Source: Lachnospiraceae bacterium (GTDB lineage: Bacteria > Bacillota > Clostridia > Lachnospirales > Lachnospiraceae). Taken from it: 7,705 nucleotides of DNA. Position 1 is the first letter of the stretch, and each line of letters opens with the position of its first letter. The position numbers were made by a program, and so were the translations under genes. Location: positions 1-7,705 of the forward strand of contig JAFVAA010000819.1 in assembly GCA_017476305.1 (NCBI GenBank), given 5' to 3'. Positions 1 to 5,917 of this stretch are shown here, piece after piece. Under the pieces are notes generated by a model that made no database searches, had not been told where the DNA came from, and saw only the letters and a list, made by a program, of their open reading frames with translations.

Positions 1-1917
1 CCCATTCAGAACTTCTTCTTCCTCATCGAAAACCTCCACGTCCCCGTCCGGGGCTTCTTCCTCCTCATCATCAAATACTCCTTCTCCGGAGTCTGGAACA
101 TATTCCTCGTAGATGTGCAGAACCTTATCCTCGTTCTCTGGGACATCTTCTTCCTCATCTTTCAGGATCTCCTCTTCGTCCTCCGGATACTTTTCGTATT
201 CCAGGATCTCCTCTTCGTCCTCCAGACACTTTTCGTCTTCCAGAGCCTCCTCCTCGTCCTCCGGACACTCCTCGTCCTCCAGAACCTCCTCTTTGTCCTC
301 CAGAGCCTCCTCGTCCTTCAGAATGCTCTCCTCGTCCTCCGGAATCTCTTCTTCCTGCTGTTCGTTTTCGAAGGAAATCAGCTCTGCTGCATACTCCTTT
401 TCGTCATAGTCTAAATCGCCTGTTCGGGAATAGCGCAAAAGAAGTTCATCCCCTCTTCTTTTCGCAGTCAGGATTTCTGCCCTGTTCCAGATGATATTTT
501 TTCCCTCTGTGTTTATTGGCACATCTATATATCCGCCAGTATAGACATAATCCCCCATAATGGTAATTTCCGGAACAGTCGAAGACCTTCCCCGCAGCCG
601 GTAATCCGTAATGGCGCTTAAAAGCTGATTGATGACGGACTTTGCAATCAAGGCTTCATCATTATTTTCAAAATCGGGATCTGCTTTTAGGAGCATGGGC
701 GGAATGCCCATATTTCCGACATAGCCGAGAATCAGTGAGCTGATTTCCGATTTCGACAGGCGGCCGTTCTCTATCCTCTCAGGGGAGGAGGCAAGAAGTG
801 CTTCTAAATCCTCTTTTTCAAGACCGCCTTCAATGATCTTAGGATAGTCTTCATCCTTCAGTGTAATCGTTTCATAATCAGGCGCTTCCGTCGCTATTTG
901 CGGCTTCTCCATTTCCCTTTGGTTTTGCATGGCAGGTGCTTCGTTCAGAGGATTCGCCTGTTCAGAAGGCTTTTCCGATGCGGTGATCCGCTCCGTGATT
1001 TTTTGAGAAGAGCTTCTTTTTGGGGAGTTCTTTTCTGCTTCGGCTTCTGTTTCTGCTGCTGTTTCCGGGTGTAAATTTTTTACCGGACTCTGCCGATTTG
1101 CAAGATAGGTCCCGCCTACTGCCAGACTTACTGCCAGAAGACCGCCGATTGTGCGTGCCAGATGTTCCCCCAAAATGGTGTTTAGAACAAAATCCCTGAG
1201 TGCCACCAGACCACTGACTCCTCCGGCGATGCCCCCGCCGGCAAGCAGGGGCAGTATAACACCATTTTCTGCAGCTTCCATCTGTAAAAGATATAGAAAT
1301 ACAGGAATGGGCGCCAGTCCGAAAAATTCGTATCCCTTTGCCTGTAATATTTCTGCTGCCTTGCGTATATTTTGTCTGCCGTAATGCAGATGGGATTTTA
1401 CGGTATTTGTAGAGCACTCTAAAACTTCTGAAATTTCTTTCACATCCATGCCTTCGATGTAGAACATGAGCACACACATACGCTGCTTCTCGGACAGTGC
1501 ATCAATCATGGTGCGGAGCATCTCGGAGCGTTCTTTTTCCGTATAGGCAAGCTCTGGCTGTCCCTCAATTCTTTCATCTGCCGGTTCATAAAAAAGCTCT
1601 TCGCTCTCTGCATCTTCTGTTTTAAGATCGGTAAAGGAAAGCGGCTCTTTCTTTTTTAACGCATCTAAAGCAGTATGCGCTACGATCTGTCCTAACCAGG
1701 CAGAAAACTTCTCTGCCTCCTTTAAAGAGTCCAAACGTTCCCACGCCTTGATATAGGCATCCTGCAGTACATCGTCCGCTTCTGCCTCATTTTTCATATA
1801 TTTGATTGCGATATAGTATTTTTCACGATAGGTACTTTCGTATAAATACGAAAATCCTTTCTGCTCTCCTCGTTTTGCAGCTTCGACTGCGCTGATGATT
1901 TTCTCTCTGTCTGACAT
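1..1917 (-). CDS. Membrane-tethered ECF-type sigma factor with long acidic repeat tail (3' end off window)
   Basis: Reading from ATG at 1917 there are 639 codons with no stop, so the C-terminus lies beyond base 1. AGGAG sits 6 nt before the ATG. Residues about 21-92 match sigma-70 region 2 (DDVLQDAYIKAW at 48-59). Residues about 131-189 match region 4, with a helix-turn-helix (EISEVLECSTNTVKSHL). An extension follows: hydrophobic stretches at about 198-212 and 220-240, a clear membrane segment at about 257-273, a Glu/Ala/Lys/Ser linker, a probable globular part at about 340-505, then an acidic repeat block at 526-591. Typical ECF sigma factors are about 160-200 residues, so this one is more than three times the usual length. 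The sigma part should act in the cytoplasm and direct RNA polymerase. That the tail is outside and senses something is inference, since topology depends on whether one, two or three hydrophobic stretches cross the membrane. No separate anti-sigma gene is seen. The sigma assignment is confident; the tail's role is unknown. Confidence 0.9.
   Translation of the reverse strand, partial: MSDREKIISAVEAAKRGEQKGFSYLYESTYREKYYIAIKYMKNEAEADDVLQDAYIKAWERLDSLKEAEKFSAWLGQIVAHTALDALKKKEPLSFTDLKTEDAESEELFYEPADERIEGQPELAYTEKERSEMLRTMIDALSEKQRMCVLMFYIEGMDVKEISEVLECSTNTVKSHLHYGRQNIRKAAEILQAKGYEFFGLAPIPVFLYLLQMEAAENGVILPLLAGGGIAGGVSGLVALRDFVLNTILGEHLARTIGGLLAVSLAVGGTYLANRQSPVKNLHPETAAETEAEAEKNSPKRSSSQKITERITASEKPSEQANPLNEAPAMQNQREMEKPQIATEAPDYETITLKDEDYPKIIEGGLEKEDLEALLASSPERIENGRLSKSEISSLILGYVGNMGIPPMLLKADPDFENNDEALIAKSVINQLLSAITDYRLRGRSSTVPEITIMGDYVYTGGYIDVPINTEGKNIIWNRAEILTAKRRGDELLLRYSRTGDLDYDEKEYAAELISFENEQQEEEIPEDEESILKDEEALEDKEEVLEDEECPEDEEEALEDEKCLEDEEEILEYEKYPEDEEEILKDEEEDVPENEDKVLHIYEEYVPDSGEGVFDDEEEEAPDGDVEVFDEEEEVLNG
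145..342 (-). repeat. Five tandem 39-bp (13-residue) acidic repeats inside the sigma factor tail
   Basis: In the minus-strand frame the protein reads as five consecutive 13-residue units, each a 7+6 pair of the form (P/L)EDEEE(I/A/V)-L(E/K)DE(E/K)(x). The units are PEDEESI-LKDEEA, LEDKEEV-LEDEEC, PEDEEEA-LEDEKC, LEDEEEI-LEYEKY and PEDEEEI-LKDEEE. They cover residues 526 to about 591. On the plus strand this appears as repeating CTCGTCCTCC-like runs. The copies are imperfect but keep frame exactly. More Asp/Glu-rich sequence continues to the window edge without the strict period. Confidence 0.9.
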
Positions 1918-1969
1918 AGCAAACTCCTGTCGTATCTTTATGCTCCTAAGGAACTGCCGCTTTTCCCAT

Positions 1970-1990
1970 CACATGATGCCTGCTCATGTG
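1970..1990 (-). promoter_or_regulatory. Leader hairpin upstream of the sigma gene
   Basis: CACATGA (1970-1976) and TCATGTG (1984-1990) form a perfect 7-bp stem with a 7-nt loop. It lies in the predicted leader, about 50 nt before the start codon. No T-run follows it on the minus strand, so it is not an intrinsic terminator. It may be an RNA structure or a DNA operator with dyad symmetry; the sequence does not decide between them. Confidence 0.4.
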
Positions 1991-2023
1991 GCAGAATAAG
2001 CTTTGCAGATAGTATCGCTAATC

Positions 2024-2052
2024 AGTATATCATACAGAAAACAAAAAGTCAT
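2024..2052 (-). promoter_or_regulatory. Promoter of the sigma factor gene (extended -10)
   Basis: On the minus strand ATGACT (2047-2052) and TATACT (2024-2029) are separated by exactly 17 nt, and a TG one base before the -10 makes an extended -10 element. The predicted start near 2017 gives a leader of about 100 nt. It looks like a housekeeping sigma-A promoter. I did not see a second promoter that would mark obvious autoregulation. Confidence 0.6.
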
Positions 2053-2128
2053 CCGGTAGAGAAATAAAAATTTGAAGAATAAAGGCAGAGCTAAGGATGA
2101 TTTTCAGGTCCGGATCTGCTCTTTCGGG

Positions 2129-3283
2129 CTACTGATCTAAAGTCTTTTCGTATGCCCTGACCTTTTCCGCAAAGGTATGATACACAGGTACCTGCCAGTG
2201 GTAGCCGTCTCTGGAGGCATAGCTGGATTTCAGGTAGCCGTCCGAATCCTTCATAAAGTCTGCATAGTAAAAGTAGTGTACGCCAAATTTTTTAGCCAGT
2301 GCTTTCAGCTTTTTGTTAAACGCCGGAATCTGTTTATAGCCCGGCTCCTTATTGCTCCGGTATTTGGTAGCGGGAGCTAAGCCGCACAGAACGATGTCTG
2401 TATGCGGGCTTTCCTTTTTTACCTTCTGGATCAGGCGGGTATAGTCAGAAATCAGGCTGCTCGGGGGCATGTAGTTAATATTGTTTATGCCCAGCATGAA
2501 ATAGACACGGTACGGCTTTTCGGCAATCGTCTTTTGGATTCCGGTCATGCCGTTAAATACCCTTCTGGAGGCAAAGCTTCTGGTGTTCAGGCTGACTGCC
2601 GCAACAGTCTTTACGGTGCCTCCGATCGGTATCTTATTATGCAGGTAGTAGGTAATGCCCTGTGTGATGGAATCTCCGGCGAAAATAGTTTTTCTGCTGT
2701 AAGTGTTTGTCCGGATATGTACCTTTTTCGAAGGCCTGCTGTCGGAAGCGGATGCTTTCTTTTGTCTGCAGGACTGAACATAGAAGTAGTACTTTGTATT
2801 GTTTTTCAGCTTCTTCACTAAAAAATGTATCTTTTTTGTCGTGCCCTTCACCTGATAGCCGGAGTTTTTTTTCTTTGAAACATAGATCCGGTAATATTTC
2901 GCTTTTTTCGCCTTTTTCCACGTGAGCTTTGCAGCAGTTGTGGAATACCTTTGACTCTTCACCCCTGTCACGCTCTTTAACAGGACGGGCTTTGGCGTGG
3001 CAGTTGGCTTTGGCGTTTTCGAAGGCTTTGGAGTTTTTGTGGGCACGGCAGACGGTGTCTGCGTGGGAGCCGGAGTCTGTGACGGAGATGGTGTCGGAGT
3101 CTCCAGTTCCGCTGTCTGTGACGGAGATGGTGCCTGTTCCCCGGAGCTCTCTGCCCTTTTATGGGAAACAGAATCGGCATCTGCCCGTTTTGCCGGCGTA
3201 AAATTTTCTGAGGATAAAAAAAGCAGGGAGACAGCCAGCAGCATGGATAATGTTTTCTTTGATTTCATGGTTTTTCCTCTCAT
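2129..3283 (-). CDS. Secreted FN3 + SGNH/GDSL-family hydrolase
   Basis: This is a 384-residue exported esterase-like protein. Residues 1 to about 36 are a signal peptide (MKSKK, then a Leu/Ala/Ser hydrophobic core). Residues about 52-99 are a Pro/Thr/Ser linker of TPSPSQTP/TPKPSKTPKP type. Residues about 102-193 resemble a fibronectin type III domain (AAKLTWKKAKKAKYYRIYV, then a TKYYFYVQ strand). Residues about 198-384 are an SGNH hydrolase domain: GDSIT with Ser205, GINN with Asn267 or Asn268, and DGYHW with Asp359 and His362 as the likely catalytic acid and base. The family removes acyl groups, often acetyl, from lipids or sugars; the substrate here is unknown. The start could be ATG 3283 (GGAGG, 9 nt away) or the in-frame ATG at 3268 (AGAGG, 7 nt away); the second gives the more standard signal peptide. 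It follows the propeller-like gene by 61 nt, probably in one operon. No convincing terminator follows it before the sigma promoter. Confidence 0.88.
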   Translation of the reverse strand: MRGKTMKSKKTLSMLLAVSLLFLSSENFTPAKRADADSVSHKRAESSGEQAPSPSQTAELETPTPSPSQTPAPTQTPSAVPTKTPKPSKTPKPTATPKPVLLKSVTGVKSQRYSTTAAKLTWKKAKKAKYYRIYVSKKKNSGYQVKGTTKKIHFLVKKLKNNTKYYFYVQSCRQKKASASDSRPSKKVHIRTNTYSRKTIFAGDSITQGITYYLHNKIPIGGTVKTVAAVSLNTRSFASRRVFNGMTGIQKTIAEKPYRVYFMLGINNINYMPPSSLISDYTRLIQKVKKESPHTDIVLCGLAPATKYRSNKEPGYKQIPAFNKKLKALAKKFGVHYFYYADFMKDSDGYLKSSYASRDGYHWQVPVYHTFAEKVRAYEKTLDQ

Positions 3284-3344
3284 TCGTTTGCTTCCTCCAT
3301 AAAAAAGTCCATGTTTTCAAAGCCTGCGCAGCAAGCGCCGGACC

Positions 3345-4265
3345 TTATAGATATTTTTCGTAGGTAGACGGAATCTTTTTCGTCCATCCGGAGATTGCCT
3401 TTTTATTGGCTCCGGTCAGAGAGCAGCTGTACTTTTTGATTTGAGCATTCGCTAAGGTGCCATAGGTCGTTTTCGACTTGAAGTAATAAATCTTTGATTT
3501 CGTCACCTTATAGACAAATCCCTTATCGATGAGCTTTACTCCGCTTCCATTCAGGTCTGCAGTATAGAACGCAATATTTATTACCTCCATATGGTAATCA
3601 TTGATAAGGATTTTATTTCCCTTGATCACTTTTATATAGGCTGATTTCGTGATATAGTTCATCTTTTTGGTCTGTAAGTCCAGAGCATAGCATTTACCGG
3701 CATGCTCCTCATAGCTGTACCTGGTCACATAATACAGATACCTTCCGGAGCTGTCCAGGATCTGGTCCACACCGGACACTAATTTCTTTTTGCTGCCGGA
3801 GGAAATGTCCGCCTGGAAGATCGTGAACTTGCCATTGGATTTCTTTTCCGCATAGTACAGGGATTTTCCGTCTGACACACAGAGGGGAAATCCTTTTTTC
3901 GTCACTGTTTTTTTGGTGTTCTTTTTTTCTGTGGTAATGGTATAATTTTCATAATCAGAATTGAGTTTTATGGTAATCGTGGTACCGGATACCGTCTTTT
4001 TCGCGTTCTGCTTATCCTGGGTCAGGGAAACCGCTATGACGGAATAGGATGCGGCAGCTGCCTTTTTCGGGGTCACTCCTGGCACATGAAAAAGCATGGC
4101 CGCTATGAGAAGAAGGGAAAGAAAAGATTTCCATCTTTTAGGGAAAGAAAATTTATTACATATGTCTAAAAATGACGCGGGGGCAGTAGTGGCAGAATCA
4201 GCCCTGGCTCCCGTATAAAGTGCTTTTGTGGAAAGTTCCGTTTGTGTTTTGTTTACCTGTTTCAT
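3345..4265 (-). CDS. Secreted protein with propeller-like YY...DL..G repeats (DUF5050/TolB-like)
   Basis: The start is ATG 4265 because AGGAGG lies 7 nt before it; an in-frame ATG at 4286 would place that site inside the gene. The product is 306 residues. A polar N-region of about 44 residues is unusually long for a signal peptide. It is followed by KRWKSFLSLLLIAAMLF (hydrophobic, about 48-60) and an Ala-rich end near 69-72. The mature part has about four repeats of roughly 40 residues, each with a YY or IY strand, then a D-L-x-x-G/T turn and a basic K-K strand (around 131-165, 171-205, 213-248 and 255-292). This layout resembles DUF5050/TolB-type beta-propeller blades, but four irregular repeats are too few for me to be sure. 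No catalytic motif was seen. A binding or scaffold role outside the membrane is inference. It lies between the DUF4358-like gene (117 nt upstream) and the SGNH hydrolase gene. Confidence 0.75.
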   Translation of the reverse strand: MKQVNKTQTELSTKALYTGARADSATTAPASFLDICNKFSFPKRWKSFLSLLLIAAMLFHVPGVTPKKAAAASYSVIAVSLTQDKQNAKKTVSGTTITIKLNSDYENYTITTEKKNTKKTVTKKGFPLCVSDGKSLYYAEKKSNGKFTIFQADISSGSKKKLVSGVDQILDSSGRYLYYVTRYSYEEHAGKCYALDLQTKKMNYITKSAYIKVIKGNKILINDYHMEVINIAFYTADLNGSGVKLIDKGFVYKVTKSKIYYFKSKTTYGTLANAQIKKYSCSLTGANKKAISGWTKKIPSTYEKYL

Positions 4266-4300
4266 GAGTTTTCCTCCTGTTTCCATAAAAAATTTTTGAA

Positions 4301-4366
4301 GGGAGAAGGTGCATCTGCTTTTCTGTGCAATTTCTCCCCCTGTATATAGACGAATGAAAAGGGGGA
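4301..4366 (-). promoter_or_regulatory. Two mutually exclusive hairpins in the leader of the propeller-like gene
   Basis: Two perfect 7-bp stems share bases. TCCCCCT (4335-4341) can pair with AGGGGGA (4360-4366). TTCTCCC (4332-4338) can pair with GGGAGAA (4301-4307). On the minus-strand transcript the shared arm comes second in one stem and first in the other, so only one can form. The later stem is followed by a few bases, then an A5-T6 run just before the gene. This resembles a weak attenuator or a processing site between operon genes. No ligand-binding fold was recognised. Confidence 0.35.
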
Positions 4367-4382
4367 AAGGTTAAAACGATTT

Positions 4383-4883
4383 TTAAATTTTTTTCTTCAA
4401 TGCTGTTTCCCCTGCCAGATTCTTTTTTTTCGAAGACATGGAAATGTACCATACAAATTTTCCTTTTCTGCCGTAGATGGCATTTTTCATTACATTTTGT
4501 TCTGCTTTTGAAAAATCTGTATCGAAATAAAGACCATGAATCTGATTTTCCTTGTATTGTGCAAAAGCTTTGTATAAGGTCTTTGCGTCATTAGCAGATT
4601 TTCCCTGTGCTACACAAATATTGTAAACGGTATTATCGCTGGTGACAAAAAACATAGCAGACACCTTTTTGTTATACTTATAGGAAATCGCATCAAAATC
4701 AGACGGTGTCGTGGATTTGTATTTGATTTTTTTGGCGTTTCCTGTGGCCTTAAGTGCCGCAGAACAGGCGTTTTTGACTTTGCTTGCCGCATTCGCTGCT
4801 TCTGCCCTTGTTTTTCCGATAGAAGTAAAAAGTATTGCCATCATCAGAAGTATTGCTATCATTTTTTTCTGTTTTCTTTTCAT
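4383..4883 (-). CDS. Secreted DUF4358-like protein
   Basis: The start is ATG 4883, with GGGAGG 6 nt before it, giving 166 residues. An in-frame ATG at 4955 falls on the predicted transcription start and has no ribosome binding site. Residues 1-29 are a signal peptide (MKRKQKK, hydrophobic core 8-22, AEA near the cut). The mature part has a helix-like Ala/Lys segment, then SAMFFVTSDNTVYNICVAQ (75-93), a Lys/Tyr helix, a DFSKAEQNVMKNA helix (123-135) and a closing strand GKFVWYISMS (141-150). This pattern of strand, helix and closing strand fits my recollection of DUF4358, small lipoprotein-like or secreted proteins of Lachnospiraceae often found beside MBOAT and SGNH acyltransferase genes. The family call is from memory and is moderate. 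The function is unknown. It is the first gene after a consensus promoter and is divergent from the AlgX-like gene, which supports an accessory role in polysaccharide acylation. Confidence 0.75.
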   Translation of the reverse strand: MKRKQKKMIAILLMMAILFTSIGKTRAEAANAASKVKNACSAALKATGNAKKIKYKSTTPSDFDAISYKYNKKVSAMFFVTSDNTVYNICVAQGKSANDAKTLYKAFAQYKENQIHGLYFDTDFSKAEQNVMKNAIYGRKGKFVWYISMSSKKKNLAGETALKKKI

Positions 4884-4918
4884 AGTGTACCTCCCGAGTT
4901 TTGTATTTTTCTTCTTTC

Positions 4919-4947
4919 TTGACTTTTCAAAAAAAAAATTATATGAT
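4919..4947 (+). promoter_or_regulatory. Near-consensus promoter driving the AlgX-like gene
   Basis: TTGACT (4919-4924) and TATGAT (4942-4947) are separated by 17 nt, 10 of 12 bases matching consensus. The predicted start near 4954 gives a leader of about 63 nt that runs across the opposing promoter. An A10 run fills part of the spacer. Confidence 0.75.
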
Positions 4948-4960
4948 GTCAGCAAACATT

Positions 4961-4989
4961 ATTATAAAAATATAGATATCTTTTGTCAA
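4961..4989 (-). promoter_or_regulatory. Perfect consensus promoter driving the DUF4358-like gene series
   Basis: On the minus strand TTGACA (4984-4989) and TATAAT (4961-4966) are separated by exactly 17 nt, matching the sigma-A consensus at every position. The predicted start is near 4954, giving a leader of about 70 nt. It is the only strong promoter I found for the three minus-strand genes ending at 2129. Confidence 0.85.
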
Positions 4990-5016
4990 ATATAAAATGG
5001 GAGGTTCGGCACATAA

Positions 5017-5877
5017 ATGAAGCAAATGAAGAAAACCTTTTTGTTACCGGTTCTTATTTTTTCCTTTCTTTTTAGCAGCGTATTAAACAGCAGCATCAGT
5101 AATGCTGCAGGACAAGTTATCAAAGGAAAAAAAGGCTGGCTTTTTTACCGTGCAAATGGGGATGGGACGACGATTCCGGATTATCAGGGAATTAATCACT
5201 ATTCTGCTATGGGACTTCGAAGAGTGGAAAAAAATCTTTTGGCTGCGGAAAAAGCAGTTAATCGTAAAGGAGCCGGATTCATAGTATATCTGGTGCCAAA
5301 TAAAGAAACGATTTACGCGCAATATATGCCAAAGAGCATAAAGAGGAAAACCACGTATACACGTTTGGATCAGCTTTATGAATATTTGGAAACAAACACA
5401 GACCTGACCGTGGGTTATCCAAAGAGGGAGCTGCTCAAGGAAAGAAATAATTATGAGCTATATTATCCCACAGATACTCATTGGAACAGTCAGGGAGAGT
5501 ACATCGCGGCACAGAATCTTATGGATTTAACAGACGGGACAAAGAATTCCATCCATAATGTAAGGTTTCGGTCTGAAAAAAAATATCTGGGGGATTTGTG
5601 TGGATTATCCAATGGGAAGTATCATTATTATGTGAACCGTTACATTTTTAATTCGAAGGTAAAGGCCGCCGATAAAAGTAATAAAAAAATATTTTTTGTC
5701 GGAGACAGCTATATTCACAGGCTGAGTTTGATCTCCAGACGTTTTTACAAAAAGGTACGTTTTTGCCATATCAATCAGTTCAGGATGAGCATGGTTCATA
5801 AGGGAGAGATTGTAGTATGGGGAGCGGCAGAACGATATCAGGACAAATTCACACGCATTAATTTTTCAAAAAGATAG
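5017..5877 (+). CDS. Secreted AlgX/AlgJ-like SGNH O-acetyltransferase
   Basis: The product has 286 residues, with a signal peptide at 1 to about 31 (KKTFLLPVLIFSFLF, then SNAAG). The mature protein opens with GKKGWLFYR (37-45), the GxxGWLF strand typical of AlgX/AlgJ proteins. The catalytic residues expected of that family are present: DTHW at 153-156 (Asp153, His155) and GDS at 229-231 (Ser231). The family's late VERY-like segment appears as AAERY (270-274). In AlgX the same Asp-x-His and Ser sit about 95 residues apart; here they are about 77 apart. AlgX/AlgJ proteins transfer acetyl groups to a polysaccharide outside the membrane, fed by an MBOAT protein such as AlgI. No MBOAT gene is in this window. 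The protein is shorter than AlgX (about 470 residues) and has no carbohydrate-binding module. GGGAGG lies 12 nt before the ATG, which is long; the next in-frame ATG is at 5026. The FN3/Big_2-like gene follows by 40 nt and is probably co-transcribed. Confidence 0.85.
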   Translation: MKQMKKTFLLPVLIFSFLFSSVLNSSISNAAGQVIKGKKGWLFYRANGDGTTIPDYQGINHYSAMGLRRVEKNLLAAEKAVNRKGAGFIVYLVPNKETIYAQYMPKSIKRKTTYTRLDQLYEYLETNTDLTVGYPKRELLKERNNYELYYPTDTHWNSQGEYIAAQNLMDLTDGTKNSIHNVRFRSEKKYLGDLCGLSNGKYHYYVNRYIFNSKVKAADKSNKKIFFVGDSYIHRLSLISRRFYKKVRFCHINQFRMSMVHKGEIVVWGAAERYQDKFTRINFSKR

Positions 5878-5917
5878 CTGTGAACAGCGGCAGCAGCGCA
5901 GAAAGGGTGGATGTATC

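Noticed and set aside
145..342. Possible CRISPR-like or regulatory DNA repeat array
   Set aside because: The repeats are contiguous with no unique spacers, are imperfect at DNA level but keep codon frame, and lie inside a clear coding region.
113..414. Plus-strand open frames encoding Ser-rich and Leu-rich low-complexity peptides
   Set aside because: They are the antisense reflection of the acidic repeat block in the sigma factor gene, have no ribosome binding site, and their composition follows from the CTC/GTC/TTC codon complements.
962..1477. Minus-strand frame of 171 residues
   Set aside because: It lies in another frame of the sigma factor gene, shows no domain, and is rich in Arg/Ser/Gly as expected of an out-of-frame shadow.
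2402..2821. Plus-strand frame of 139 residues opposite the SGNH hydrolase
   Set aside because: It is antisense to a gene with intact catalytic motifs, and no promoter or ribosome binding site supports it. The same holds for the plus-strand frames near 2929-3302.
3345..4286. Start of the propeller-like gene at 4286
   Set aside because: The only good ribosome binding site, AGGAGG, lies between this ATG and the next in-frame ATG at 4265, so 4265 is the start.
4383..4955. Start of the DUF4358-like gene at 4955
   Set aside because: This ATG coincides with the predicted transcription start and has no ribosome binding site, while ATG 4883 has GGGAGG at 6 nt and a standard signal peptide.
4919..4989. 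Invertible promoter element (phase-variation switch)
   Set aside because: The apparent TTGAC/GTCAA ends are just the two -35 hexamers; there are no longer inverted repeats at the borders and no recombinase gene in the window.
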